A DNA stretch of 64,000 bases from a bacterium. GTDB taxonomy: Bacteria; Zhuqueibacterota; QNDG01; JAGLOF01. A model generated the notes under the pieces. It did no database searches. It was not told the origin of the DNA and worked only from the letters and a program-made list of their open reading frames with translations. Position numbers and translations under genes: made by a program. The DNA lies in assembly GCA_016934955.1 (NCBI GenBank), contig JAFGRY010000029.1, positions 41,626 through 105,625 of the forward strand, in the 5' to 3' direction. This document shows positions 41,058 to 49,608 of the stretch, piece after piece; position 1 is the stretch's first letter, and the number at the start of each line of letters is the position of its first letter.

Positions 41058-42782
41058 ATGAAACATATTCACATACTTACACGAAAAACGCTCTTTCTGC
41101 TCTTCATCATTGCCTTCCTGGTGATTTCGATCGTGCCGCTGCTCATGTACGGGTACCATTCGATCAGAAAAATCGAGGAAGAACTGAAAAGTTCGCTCAA
41201 TGAAAAAAATTACCTGATCACCAGGCAGATCACCGACGGTATTGAAACAGCGATTTTTAACAACTGGCTGCGATCACTGCCGAGCATTTCATATTCGCTT
41301 TCAGGCCTGCATGCCGGGGACCAATCGGAAATCGATATCGTCAATTCCTATTTCAGCAGGGATTCACTGCTGACCGTGCTCTCGGTGCTGCGCACGGGCG
41401 AACCTGAACCAAAGCATTATTTCAATGAGCGGTACCTCGATCAGTTCAGCGGCCAGGAAGCCGACAGCGTCACCCGCCTTTTTTCATTCTCTCACACCGA
41501 TCCGGCTGCCATCGGCTCACACTGGATCGGCAATCCTCTCTATTTTCCTGAAACAGGCCCCCTGCTCCTGCCGATTGAAATTCCCCTGCAGCCGTCTTCA
41601 AAAAACGGCGGTGTTCTGCGGGGGGTATATCAGCTGACGCCGGTGCTGGAAGCGATCGATACGGAAGCGATGATGATGGAACGGGAGATTTATATCGTCA
41701 CCAGGGAGGGGCGGATCATCTTCCAGAACAGCCACGGCCGATTCAGCAGATGGCAGGTGCTCCCCTACCTGGAGGATATGGGGGTGACGGGAAGACAGAA
41801 CGTGTTTCAGACCAGGAGCTTCACCCGGGAGGGGACGTCCTATCTGGGATATTTCACCGGGGCATACCGGGGCCCCTGGCAGGTGGCGGTGATCTACAGC
41901 AGGCTGAAGGCGTACAGCCAGGTGACGCAGGCCCGGCAGCAGCTGACGTTTTTCATCGCTCTCGCCCTTGTGCTCAGCGTGGCCATGTCGCTGCTTTTTG
42001 CCTGGTTCCAGGCATCGGTTATTTACCGGGCGAAAGAGGCCCTCGATATGGTCAACGAGCAGCTGGGCTCAAAAGCGGCTGAACTGGAAGAGATCAATAA
42101 CGAATTGTCCCAGTATGCCTATATTATTTCACATGATCTGAAAGCGCCGCTCAGGGCCATCCACAATTTCAGTGATTTTCTCAGGGAAGATCTTGAGCAC
42201 GTCGTTGGGGATGAGCAGCGGAAATACCTGGAAGGCCTCGACCAGGCGGTCAGCCAGGGGGAAGAACTGATCGAAAATCTTCTCGGATTTTCCCAGATTT
42301 CCGTTGAGGACCTGACACTCGGACCGGTGGACATGGGCCCATTCTTCAAAGGACTCATCGAATCCATTAATCCGCCGGAGGGTACGGAGATCACTGTTGA
42401 CGGCGATCTGCCGGTGCTCAAGGGGGAACCGACGCTTCTCAAACAGGTGTTTCTGAATCTTGTCATGAACGGGATAAAATTCAATGAATCACCGGTTAAA
42501 AAGATTGAGATCGGTTCGGTGACATACGCCGACAGGTTCTATGAGATTTTTGTGAGAGATAACGGGATTGGGATCGATCCCAGATATCACGAACAGGTGT
42601 TCGATGTGTTCCGCCGTCTGCACACCCGGGACAAGTACGAGGGTACCGGTATCGGACTGGCGATCGTGAAGAAGGCGGTGAGCAAACTCAACGGCTCGGT
42701 CCGGGTTGAATCGGAACCGGGCAAGGGGAGCACCTTCTATGTCGCGCTTCCCAACTGTGATGATGACCACCCCTGCACCTGA
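41058..42782 (+). CDS. Cache-domain sensor histidine kinase
   Basis: A 574-residue membrane kinase. TM1 at ~10-32, a periplasmic double-Cache-like sensor of ~250 residues (YLDQFSGQEAD...YFTGAYRGPWQVAVIYS), TM2 at ~295-318, a coiled-coil linker, then HisKA with the H-box YAYIISHDLKAPLRAIHNF (His in SHD) and HATPase with N-box NLVMNGIKF, G1 DNGIGIDP, F-box VFDVFRRLH and G2 GTGIGLAIVKKAV. The presence of the phosphatase-type SHDLK motif is that of standard hybrid-free kinases. It is followed 50-70 bases later by a receiver-kinase gene, which may be its target. Confidence 0.92.
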   Translation: MKHIHILTRKTLFLLFIIAFLVISIVPLLMYGYHSIRKIEEELKSSLNEKNYLITRQITDGIETAIFNNWLRSLPSISYSLSGLHAGDQSEIDIVNSYFSRDSLLTVLSVLRTGEPEPKHYFNERYLDQFSGQEADSVTRLFSFSHTDPAAIGSHWIGNPLYFPETGPLLLPIEIPLQPSSKNGGVLRGVYQLTPVLEAIDTEAMMMEREIYIVTREGRIIFQNSHGRFSRWQVLPYLEDMGVTGRQNVFQTRSFTREGTSYLGYFTGAYRGPWQVAVIYSRLKAYSQVTQARQQLTFFIALALVLSVAMSLLFAWFQASVIYRAKEALDMVNEQLGSKAAELEEINNELSQYAYIISHDLKAPLRAIHNFSDFLREDLEHVVGDEQRKYLEGLDQAVSQGEELIENLLGFSQISVEDLTLGPVDMGPFFKGLIESINPPEGTEITVDGDLPVLKGEPTLLKQVFLNLVMNGIKFNESPVKKIEIGSVTYADRFYEIFVRDNGIGIDPRYHEQVFDVFRRLHTRDKYEGTGIGLAIVKKAVSKLNGSVRVESEPGKGSTFYVALPNCDDDHPCT

Positions 42783-42850
42783 CCGGGCACCCTGCCGGTT
42801 GCCCAGGAACGAGGGGACGGTGACAGCGGTATGTGAACCTGGAGATGTGT

Positions 42851-44050
42851 ATGGATCAGACGGCTGAATCAGTCCGGATTCTGCTTGTTGAAGACAACAG
42901 CCACGACAGGCTTATTTTTCTGAGAGCCATGAAAAACGGCCCCATAACGGGCAGGGTCACTGAATGCGAATGCGCCGCCGATGCGGTTGACATGCTGGAG
43001 AGTGACGCCGCTTCTTTTGATGTAATCGTTACCGATTATGACCTTCCGGGATTATCGGGTATCGATTTCTGTAAAAAGGTTCTGGATGCGGGTATCGATG
43101 TCCCGCTGGTGCTGATGACCGGTGCAGGTTCGGAGGAGCTGGCGGTCAGAGCGTTGAAAATGGGCGTCTACGATTATGTTGTCAAACACGCGGGAAGCAG
43201 TTATCAGGATCTCCTGCAGGTGGTGATCGGAGAGGTGCTGCAGCGTCACCGGGAGAAACAGGCCCGGAAAAGAGCGGAAATCGCCCTGGAACAGGCCAAC
43301 GAAGAACTCGAACAGCGGGTGCAGCAGCGCACCGAGGACCTGCTGGCGGCCAATGCCCGTCTGGAACAGGAAATAAAGGAACGACGGCTGGCCGAGACCA
43401 GGATTCGGGAAAATTTACAGGAAAAAGAGATCCTGCTCAAGGAAATTCACCACCGGGTAAAAAACAATCTCATGGTGATAACCTCGCTGCTGCGGCTGCA
43501 GTCCCGGAAAATTGGAGACAAGGAACAGGCGATCGCCGCTTTTGAAGAGAGCCGTGACCGGATCGTGTCCATGGCCGTTGTGCATGAAATTCTTTACAAA
43601 TCTGACGATTTCAGCAAGATTGATCAGAATCGCTACATTAAAACGATGGTCAATAATCTCAAGGGTATTTATGACATCAAATGCAGCACGAACGTGCTGT
43701 ATGATATCGATGATGTCCCTCTCAATATCAACATCTCCATACCCTTCGGACTTATCCTCAATGAACTGATCACCAATGCCTTCAAACACGCCTTCGACGG
43801 CCGTCCGGGAGGAGAGATCCACATAGCGTATAAAGCCGTCAACGATACCTGCTGCCGCCTTACCGTAAGGGACAACGGGGCCGGGTTCCCCGACGGTATC
43901 GATCTCAAGGGCACGGACAGTTTCGGACTGCAACTCGTGACCATTTTAACCGAACAGCTTCACGGCACGCTCAGCGTCGACGGAAGCGCTGGAGCCTGCT
44001 TTTCCCTCGAGTTTCCCCAGGACACATCGGATGCTTCCTGCTGCCGGTAG
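42851..44050 (+). CDS. Receiver domain fused to HisKA_2 histidine kinase
   Basis: A 399-residue cytoplasmic protein. Residues ~10-125 are a receiver (ILLVEDNSHD, VIVTDYDLPG with the phospho-Asp, LMTGAGSEE, YVVKHAG with the Lys). A coiled coil (~135-195) leads to a HisKA_2/PdtaS-like kinase: KEIHHRVKNNLMVITSLLRLQSRK, N-box NELITNAFKHAF, DNGAGFPD, SFGLQLVTILTEQLHG. ATG 42851 is chosen as GGAG (42841-42844) lies six bases upstream; other starts at 42833 or 42845 are possible. It probably takes phosphate from the upstream Cache kinase and passes it on. No histidine-phosphotransfer protein is near. Confidence 0.9.
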   Translation: MDQTAESVRILLVEDNSHDRLIFLRAMKNGPITGRVTECECAADAVDMLESDAASFDVIVTDYDLPGLSGIDFCKKVLDAGIDVPLVLMTGAGSEELAVRALKMGVYDYVVKHAGSSYQDLLQVVIGEVLQRHREKQARKRAEIALEQANEELEQRVQQRTEDLLAANARLEQEIKERRLAETRIRENLQEKEILLKEIHHRVKNNLMVITSLLRLQSRKIGDKEQAIAAFEESRDRIVSMAVVHEILYKSDDFSKIDQNRYIKTMVNNLKGIYDIKCSTNVLYDIDDVPLNINISIPFGLILNELITNAFKHAFDGRPGGEIHIAYKAVNDTCCRLTVRDNGAGFPDGIDLKGTDSFGLQLVTILTEQLHGTLSVDGSAGACFSLEFPQDTSDASCCR

Positions 44051-44064
44051 GGGACGCAATATCT

Positions 44065-44082
44065 CTGGCACATTTCTCGCAA
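44065..44082 (+). promoter_or_regulatory. Sigma-54 promoter before the T9SS-cargo gene
   Basis: TGGCAC-ATTTC-TCGCA: GG at 44067-44068 and GC at 44079-44080 are exactly ten bases apart, as sigma-54 requires; the -12 box has TCGC for TTGC. It lies about 135 bases before ATG 44216. A sigma-54 activator gene is the next gene after that. Confidence 0.6.
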
Positions 44083-44215
44083 GCTATGCAGGGGTCATGC
44101 GCCGGCACCGGCAGTGAGCCGGCCTTGCGGCTGCGGGATCCGGAGGCCTGGTGTATTTTACTGCAGGTGCAGTGGCGGGTGGTGTATTCCCGTTCATCAA
44201 CCAGTGGATGTGTTT

Positions 44216-46588
44216 ATGAAAAGCCTGTACTATGTCGCATTCTTTATCGGTGTTTTCCTTGAAGCCCCATGTGCCCGGTCTCAGACTGCCGCGTGGTCCC
44301 CGGCCGTATCGCTGGCCCGGGGAAGCTCACCCCGGCTGGCGGTGGATCCCAATGACGGCAGCATGCATGTCAATTATATCGGGTACAGCAGCTACTGGAC
44401 GAGCAGTGGCATGCAGTACGCGCATCTGGCGGTTACGGACGGACAGATACAGGTGCTCACCCGGGAGGGAGTGGCCGGTGGTGAGGGCGACCAGGGGTAC
44501 TGGCTGGGCGGGACCGCCATTGCGGTCGACGGCGGTGGCAACCCGCACATGCTGGTGAGAGCACACGGTGAATTCGGCGTCTTTTCACTGTACCACAGCA
44601 GAAGAACCGTTGCCGGGTGGGTGAGGGAGACTCCGGCGCTGAAGAGCAATGTACTGCGGGGATTCAGCATCGATATGGCCTTTGACGGCAGTGATGTGCT
44701 GCATATCGCCTGGTGCGAGAAAACGGACGAGTGGCACGACGGATCCTACGCTCAGATCAGCGGCGGCAGCCTGACGAACATCACGGCAGGATTCAACGGC
44801 ACCCGCTGGGACAACGGCGCCGGCATTGCCGTCACCCCTGACGGCGGAGTGCATCTGGTCTATGGTCAGCCCTACTCAGGCAATTTCCCCATTGCCTACT
44901 ATCACTCCGGGGACGGGGGGGCGACGTTCCAGCTGGTTGACTGGATCACGTCGGCATCGGACCAGTTCGTTCGCGCCGGGCATCCCGATATCGCCCTCGA
45001 CGCGGCCGGTAATGCCTATATCTGCTACGGCAGCGGCAAGGATGAGAGTAACGGTGTCAATTCAAAGATACAGTTCGTCCGCTTCAGCAACGGCAGTAAA
45101 ACAGCGCATGTCACCGTTGCCCAGGGAGGATCCGGACCCGGGGATCTCGACCCGGACTCCTACCGCTGGTTTGTCAGTGATATCGCCGTGAGTCCAGACG
45201 GCCGCAATGTGGCCGTGATATATCTGGCGATGGACAAGGCGGGTGAAGAGTACACGCTTCCCGGCACATCGGTGGTCCGCTCGGTGGGCGGTCCGCTCTA
45301 TGCACGGGTATCCGGTGATTACGGAGCGACCTGGTCCGACGCGGCGGAACTGACGCCTCTCTGCTATCTCTATGACGGCCGTTCCCAGCCCTGTATCGAG
45401 GCCTCGGATGACATGTTTTACGCCGTCTATGAATCGCGGGATTCCGTCTATGTCCGTTTCTATGGATCGACGGGGAATACGGAGCCTGGTGAGACGCCGC
45501 CCGCGGCCGGTATCGCCGGTTCGCTTTCGGGCCTGGAGGGAGACGGAATTCTTCTCGACGGATCCGGGTCCGTCCCCTCTTCCGGCGGCACCGCGCTGGT
45601 GGAATATGCCTGGGACGTTGATGGAAACGGAACATTTGATATCGTCACCGCATCGGCGCAGTATACCTATGCCTGGCCCGACGATTACAGCGGACCGGTT
45701 GTGCTGCGGGTAACCGATGATACCTCCCTCAGCGGCTACGACACGGTCGATGCCGTGATCGCGAACCGGCCGCCCTCGGTTTCCGGGGGAGCGGACACGA
45801 CGCTCATTGAAGGAGGGCGGCTGGTGAGGGCCGCCGCAGCCTCAGATGTCCCGGCGGATGTGGTTACCTGTACCTGGAGCTGCGGCTCCTGGGTGATGCA
45901 GGGCAGTGTGTTCGGATACCAGTTCCCGGACAACGGTGTCTATGCCTGCGTGGTCAGGGCCGTGGATGAAGACGGAGGAGCAGCCACCGATACCGTCTTC
46001 GTTACCGTGCTCAACGCGAAGCCCACAGCCCGTATCAGCGGTCCGAGCACCGGCCTTGTCAATGTTCCGGTCGGATTCGACGCTTCTGCTTCCTTCGATC
46101 CCGGTGTGCAGGACTCCCTCACGTTTCAGTGGGATTTCAACGGTGATCAGCAATACGATACAACCGGGATGAGGCTGGACTGGACATTCACCGCGGCCGG
46201 TGTATATCATATTCATCTGCGGGTGGCCGACAAGGACGGTGCCTCGGACTCGGCATCTGCCGTTTGTGTGATCAGCGAAGCAACCGCGGTTGACGAGCCG
46301 GTCCTGCCTGCATCCTTCGGCCTGCAGCAGAACTATCCGAATCCATTCAATCCCCGCACCACCATCAGCTATGAACTGCCCCGGGCCGTGCATGTGCGGC
46401 TGAGCGTGTACAATCCCCTGGGCCGGCGGGTGCGGGTGCTGTACGATGCATTTCAGAGCGCCGGTTTCCACTCGCTGCTGTTCGACGGCCGTGATGACAG
46501 CGGCCGGGCGCTTCCCTGCGGCGTCTACATCTGTCACATGACCGCCGGATCGTTTACCGGTATACGAAAAATGCTGCTCGTCGAATAG
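44216..46588 (+). CDS. T9SS-cargo exo-repeat/PKD protein
   Basis: A 790-residue secreted protein. Signal peptide MKSLYYVAFFIGVFLEAPCARSQ. Residues ~25-415 hold sialidase/BNR-like repeats (SPRLAVDPNDGSMHVNYIG, GIAVTPDGGVHLVYG, HPDIALDAAGNAYICYG, DYGATWSDA), likely a beta-propeller. Then three PKD-like domains (~425-690). The end is a T9SS-type sorting domain starting at FGLQQNYPNPFNPRTT and closing IRKMLLVE. No clear catalytic residues can be named. The longer open frame from 44114 is rejected. The sigma-54 promoter at 44065-44082 suggests it is controlled by the activator next door. Confidence 0.88.
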   Translation: MKSLYYVAFFIGVFLEAPCARSQTAAWSPAVSLARGSSPRLAVDPNDGSMHVNYIGYSSYWTSSGMQYAHLAVTDGQIQVLTREGVAGGEGDQGYWLGGTAIAVDGGGNPHMLVRAHGEFGVFSLYHSRRTVAGWVRETPALKSNVLRGFSIDMAFDGSDVLHIAWCEKTDEWHDGSYAQISGGSLTNITAGFNGTRWDNGAGIAVTPDGGVHLVYGQPYSGNFPIAYYHSGDGGATFQLVDWITSASDQFVRAGHPDIALDAAGNAYICYGSGKDESNGVNSKIQFVRFSNGSKTAHVTVAQGGSGPGDLDPDSYRWFVSDIAVSPDGRNVAVIYLAMDKAGEEYTLPGTSVVRSVGGPLYARVSGDYGATWSDAAELTPLCYLYDGRSQPCIEASDDMFYAVYESRDSVYVRFYGSTGNTEPGETPPAAGIAGSLSGLEGDGILLDGSGSVPSSGGTALVEYAWDVDGNGTFDIVTASAQYTYAWPDDYSGPVVLRVTDDTSLSGYDTVDAVIANRPPSVSGGADTTLIEGGRLVRAAAASDVPADVVTCTWSCGSWVMQGSVFGYQFPDNGVYACVVRAVDEDGGAATDTVFVTVLNAKPTARISGPSTGLVNVPVGFDASASFDPGVQDSLTFQWDFNGDQQYDTTGMRLDWTFTAAGVYHIHLRVADKDGASDSASAVCVISEATAVDEPVLPASFGLQQNYPNPFNPRTTISYELPRAVHVRLSVYNPLGRRVRVLYDAFQSAGFHSLLFDGRDDSGRALPCGVYICHMTAGSFTGIRKMLLVE

Positions 46589-46671
46589 ACGCCGGCACCG
46601 TCCGCCGGGGTGTGAGGGCCGGGCGGCCCTTGTCCGGCGGCTGGAGCAGGATCGTCCGGGAAGGAAAACAG

Positions 46672-46700
46672 TTGAATATCAGGGAAAATTGTAGTACAAT
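46672..46700 (+). promoter_or_regulatory. Promoter of the sigma-54 activator gene
   Basis: TTGAAT (46672-46677), 17 bases, TACAAT (46695-46700), only six bases before ATG 46707, so the mRNA may be leaderless. Confidence 0.6.
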
Positions 46701-46706
46701 ACGGCT

Positions 46707-48140
46707 ATGATGAATTCGGTGCTGGTTGCCACAAGGCATACGACCGCGGTTGAGAGCATCAGGAGCAGTTTCGCGGATGAGTTCGAGATCGATGCGACCG
46801 ATTCATACGACGGCTGTCTGGAGCTTTTTTCCCGAAAACGGTATGAATTCCTGATCATCGATGTCGATCTCCTCCGGAGCAGGGACGGCGACAAGACCTC
46901 TTACGCGCAGCGGCTGCAGCCGTTCTGGTCCGTGTTCCCCGAGGCGGAGATCATCGTGCTCACCTCCCAGGACACGATACGGCAGGCGGTCAATGCCGTC
47001 AAAGCCGGTGCCAGCAACTATTTCACCTACCCCATCGATCCGGCCGAGATCCACTATGTCATCGAAAGCATCCATCGTGAACAGCAGCTCTATTCGGAGC
47101 TGAAATATCTTCGGGACAAATTCTGGCGACCGAAATCCCATACGGTGCTCTATACGAAAAATCCCGGGATGAAGATGGTCTTCGAAAAAGTGCGTTCGGT
47201 TGCGCCCGCGGAAAGCACGGTGCTGCTGACCGGTGAAACAGGGACGGGAAAAGGCGTCATCGCCAAACTGATTCATGAGCACAGCCGCCGCAGCAGCAAG
47301 CAGTACATTTCCGTTCATTGCGGCGCCATACCTGACACGCTTCTTGAAAGTGAGCTCTTCGGTCATGAGAAAGGAGCGTTTACCGGCGCCGATCGCAGAA
47401 AGCTGGGCAAGTTCGAGATTGCCGATCAGGGCACCATCTTTCTCGACGAGATCGGCACCATATCAGCACCAATGCAGATCAAACTGCTGCAGGTGCTTCA
47501 GGACAAGACCTTTCAGCGGGTCGGGGGGGAAGCCACGTTAAAGGCGGATGTCCGCATTATTGCCGCAACGAATTCCGATCTGCAGGCGATGTGCGATGAG
47601 GGATCCTTCCGCCGGGACCTGTATTACCGGCTGAACGTATTCCCTATCGAAATACCGCCGCTGCGGCGGCGCAAGGAGGATATCCCCTCACTGGTGGAAC
47701 ACTTTCTCGAGCGCTGGAACAGATTGTCACGGCACAAGATCTCCGGGGTCGACAGGGCGGTTATCGAGGCGCTGCAGCGGTATGAGTGGCCGGGCAATAT
47801 CAGGGAACTGGAGAACCTGATCGAACGGGCCTACGTGCTGGAACAATCGTCTGTCCTGACTCCCACCAGTTTTCCCGCGGAACTCTTCAGCGAACGCGCT
47901 CCCCTGCCGGGAGAGGAGCCGGACTACACACTGCCGCTGCCTCAGGCCAGAGGCAAGGCGGTCGCAGCCTTTGAGCACTCCTACCTGACCAGGCTGCTCG
48001 TTGCCCACGAGGGTAAGATAAACCGTTCAGCGGCAGCTGCCGGCATCACTCCCAGACAGCTGCACAAGCTGCTCGCCCGGTACGGCATTAAAAAGGAAGA
48101 TTTTAAGGCGAGCCGGAAAAAATCCGCAAAATCGGAATAG
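46707..48140 (+). CDS. Sigma-54-dependent regulator (NtrC family) with degenerate receiver
   Basis: A 477-residue protein: receiver-like domain ~1-125, AAA+ domain ~140-380, Fis-type HTH at the end (INRSAAAAGITPRQLHKLLARYGI). AAA+ motifs are complete: Walker A GETGTGKG, GAFTGA loop (EKGAFTGADRRKLG, which touches sigma-54), Walker B GTIFLDEIG, and WPGNIRELENLIERA. The receiver keeps a candidate Asp (IIDVDLL, ~52-54) and SQDT, but lacks the acidic pair after strand 1 (VLVATRHTT) and has Tyr instead of the conserved Lys (YFTYPID), so it may not be phosphorylated normally. It probably drives the sigma-54 promoters at 44065 and 48319. Confidence 0.93.
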   Translation: MMNSVLVATRHTTAVESIRSSFADEFEIDATDSYDGCLELFSRKRYEFLIIDVDLLRSRDGDKTSYAQRLQPFWSVFPEAEIIVLTSQDTIRQAVNAVKAGASNYFTYPIDPAEIHYVIESIHREQQLYSELKYLRDKFWRPKSHTVLYTKNPGMKMVFEKVRSVAPAESTVLLTGETGTGKGVIAKLIHEHSRRSSKQYISVHCGAIPDTLLESELFGHEKGAFTGADRRKLGKFEIADQGTIFLDEIGTISAPMQIKLLQVLQDKTFQRVGGEATLKADVRIIAATNSDLQAMCDEGSFRRDLYYRLNVFPIEIPPLRRRKEDIPSLVEHFLERWNRLSRHKISGVDRAVIEALQRYEWPGNIRELENLIERAYVLEQSSVLTPTSFPAELFSERAPLPGEEPDYTLPLPQARGKAVAAFEHSYLTRLLVAHEGKINRSAAAAGITPRQLHKLLARYGIKKEDFKASRKKSAKSE

Positions 48141-48247
48141 AAAGTTCTGAAAAAGACCTCTTTCCTCCCTGGAGACAATTCCATTCGCTCCTCCACCCGT
48201 AAATGCTGAACCGGCGGTTCCTGTTTTGCTCTTTCCTGTCAAAATAA

Positions 48248-48262
48248 GGAACTGTCAGTTCC
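48248..48262 (+). promoter_or_regulatory. Likely activator-binding palindrome
   Basis: GGAACTGTCAGTTCC: perfect 7-bp arms around one base, about 70 bases upstream of the sigma-54 promoter, the normal distance for an enhancer site. A GGTTCCTG half-like site is near 48215. Confidence 0.6.
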
Positions 48263-48318
48263 GAATAGACGATTACGCATTTTTTATTTAAGTCTTTCAT
48301 TTTCAATGTATTATTGGT

Positions 48319-48335
48319 TTGGCATCTCGTTTGCC
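48319..48335 (+). promoter_or_regulatory. Sigma-54 promoter before the small protein/DksA-type operon
   Basis: TTGGCAT-CTCGT-TTGCC: GG at 48321-48322 and GC at 48333-48334 with the required ten-base gap and a full TTGC -12 box. It lies about 65 bases before ATG 48401 and directly follows the activator gene. Confidence 0.75.
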
Positions 48336-48400
48336 TGTAGTATGTCCTGTTCGATTGGTGAAAATGGCAACAGGTACCGGCATCATCGGAAGAACAGTGT

Positions 48401-48673
48401 ATGAGTGAAACGATTAGATTACGGGGATTGATCATACCGCTGGACGTGAACCGGTTCGGCAGGCCCATGGGAGTCGGAATTGAGACCGATGATTTCAGAC
48501 AGTACATCGTCAGGGAAGGATATAAAAGCCAGAAACTTCTCAACCGGCTGTTTGACGAGGTCGAGATCATCGGTATGGTCATCGGAGAAGACACCGCTGG
48601 AAACAGCATCATCGACATCGAGACGATAACAGAGATCATTCATAAAGACAAAATGGAAGGATTGCTTCAATGA
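48401..48673 (+). CDS. Small conserved-type hypothetical protein
   Basis: A 90-residue protein: MSETIRLRGLIIPLDVNRFG, GVGIETDDFRQYIVREG, KLLNRLFDEVEIIGMVIGEDTAGNSIIDIETI. The strand-rich pattern resembles small OB-fold-like proteins seen in Desulfobacterota and related bacteria, but I cannot name a function. It overlaps the next gene by four bases (ATGA). It is first behind a sigma-54 promoter, which hints at a stress or starvation role with the DksA-type protein. Confidence 0.7.
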   Translation: MSETIRLRGLIIPLDVNRFGRPMGVGIETDDFRQYIVREGYKSQKLLNRLFDEVEIIGMVIGEDTAGNSIIDIETITEIIHKDKMEGLLQ

Positions 48674-49104
48674 AACAGTCATCCGTCGAGCATTTCAGGG
48701 AACTGCTGCTGAAAATGCGTAAAGATATCATGAACCATATGGAAGGTATCAGGCAGGAAGAAGCTGAAACCTCTCTCAGAGAAGAGGACGGCGATAATTC
48801 ATCGATCGGGATGCACCTTGCCGACCAGGGAACCGACTGTATGTCACAGGCGCAGAATTTTCTCGTTGTGGAGTATGAGAGCCGCGTCCTCTATCAGATA
48901 GACCAGGCTCTGCAGAAAATTGAAAACGATCAGTACGGCGTCTGCGATTTCTGCGGAAGTGAAATCTGTGGAAACCGGCTGGAGGCCATACCATATGCGG
49001 CTCTCTGTCTTAAATGCCAGGAGAAGGAGGAAGGGATGTATAACGACAGCTATCCTGACCGTGACTTCAGCATGGCGGACGAAGACATGGGAGAATATTA
49101 CTAA
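48670..49104 (+). CDS. TraR/DksA-type zinc finger protein
   Basis: A 144-residue protein with a helical N-terminus (FRELLLKMRKDIMNHMEGI), a second helix, and a four-Cys zinc finger: GVCDFCGSEICGNRLEAIPYAALCLKC (C-x2-C ... C-x2-C). DksA-type proteins enter the RNA polymerase secondary channel and tune transcription, often with ppGpp. The acidic tip (HLADQGTD) is related to but not the same as DksA's D-x-x-D-x-A. Starts within the end of the previous gene. In a sigma-54 operon, it may adjust transcription when that sigma factor is active. Confidence 0.85.
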   Translation: MKQSSVEHFRELLLKMRKDIMNHMEGIRQEEAETSLREEDGDNSSIGMHLADQGTDCMSQAQNFLVVEYESRVLYQIDQALQKIENDQYGVCDFCGSEICGNRLEAIPYAALCLKCQEKEEGMYNDSYPDRDFSMADEDMGEYY

Positions 49105-49134
49105 CCCCGCAACAGCAAGCAATGGAGATGTGAG

Positions 49135-49165
49135 GCGCTGCCAAGTCCCGCCGGGAACGCAGCGG
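49135..49165 (+). other. Compact RNA hairpin between DksA-type gene and small ORF
   Basis: CGCTGC (49136-49141) pairs with GCAGCG (49159-49164), enclosing an inner TCCC-GCC-GGGA stem. It lies just before the ribosome binding site (AAAAAGGG) of the gene at 49191. It might control its translation or be a processing site. No known riboswitch class is recognised. Confidence 0.35.
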
Positions 49166-49190
49166 CGAATCGGTAAAAAGGGATCACGCA

Positions 49191-49376
49191 ATGAAGTACA
49201 AAATCGAGTACCAGGATTACGACCCTGATGAACTGCCCTATTTTGAAGAACGCGAAATGGAGCGGGAGAGGAGGAGGCGCGGCCGTAAACGGGATGATGA
49301 TCTGGCCGGAAGAGCGGAAGCCATAAAAAAACCGCGTAAGAAGAAGCGGCACGCCACGGAAGATTTGTGGCCGTGA
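49191..49376 (+). CDS. Small highly charged protein
   Basis: A 61-residue protein: an acidic/tyrosine-rich start (MKYKIEYQDYDPDELPYFEE), then runs of Arg/Lys/Glu (EMERERRRRGRKRDDD, KKPRKKKRH). No family recognised; likely unstructured or RNA-binding. AAAAAGGG sits about ten bases before the ATG. It follows the DksA-type gene by 86 bases and ends before a clear terminator (49484-49518), so it is probably the last gene of the sigma-54 operon. Confidence 0.6.
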   Translation: MKYKIEYQDYDPDELPYFEEREMERERRRRGRKRDDDLAGRAEAIKKPRKKKRHATEDLWP

Positions 49377-49483
49377 GCTCCGGCGCGGCCGCTGCCGGTC
49401 ATCATACAGTTTTTTGACATCCGCTGTACACGTGCAGGGGAGGGAGACCTGTTTTCTCCATCCCCGCGCTTGATTGCACCTGG

Positions 49484-49518
49484 AAAATACCTGCTGAAGA
49501 CCGGCAGGTATTTTTTTT
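49484..49518 (+). terminator. Intrinsic terminator
   Basis: AAAATACCTGC (49484-49494) pairs with GCAGGTATTTT (49504-49514), followed by a run of Ts. Confidence 0.9.
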
Positions 49519-49522
49519 CGGG

Positions 49523-49550
49523 TTGATATTTATCGATAATGTATTATCTT
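49523..49550 (+). promoter_or_regulatory. Promoter of the S15 peptidase gene
   Basis: TTGATA (49523-49528), 16 bases, TATCTT (49545-49550), 58 bases before ATG 49609. Confidence 0.5.
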
Positions 49551-49608
49551 AGACCAGTGCGTGACCATTCCTCCCTGTCTTAGGCAAACCCGAAAGGAGA
49601 ATCCTACC

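Noticed and set aside
49120..49190. Signal recognition particle RNA or a known riboswitch
   Set aside because: The conserved GGAA-tetraloop SRP core and the cores of common riboswitches are absent; only a local hairpin can be supported.
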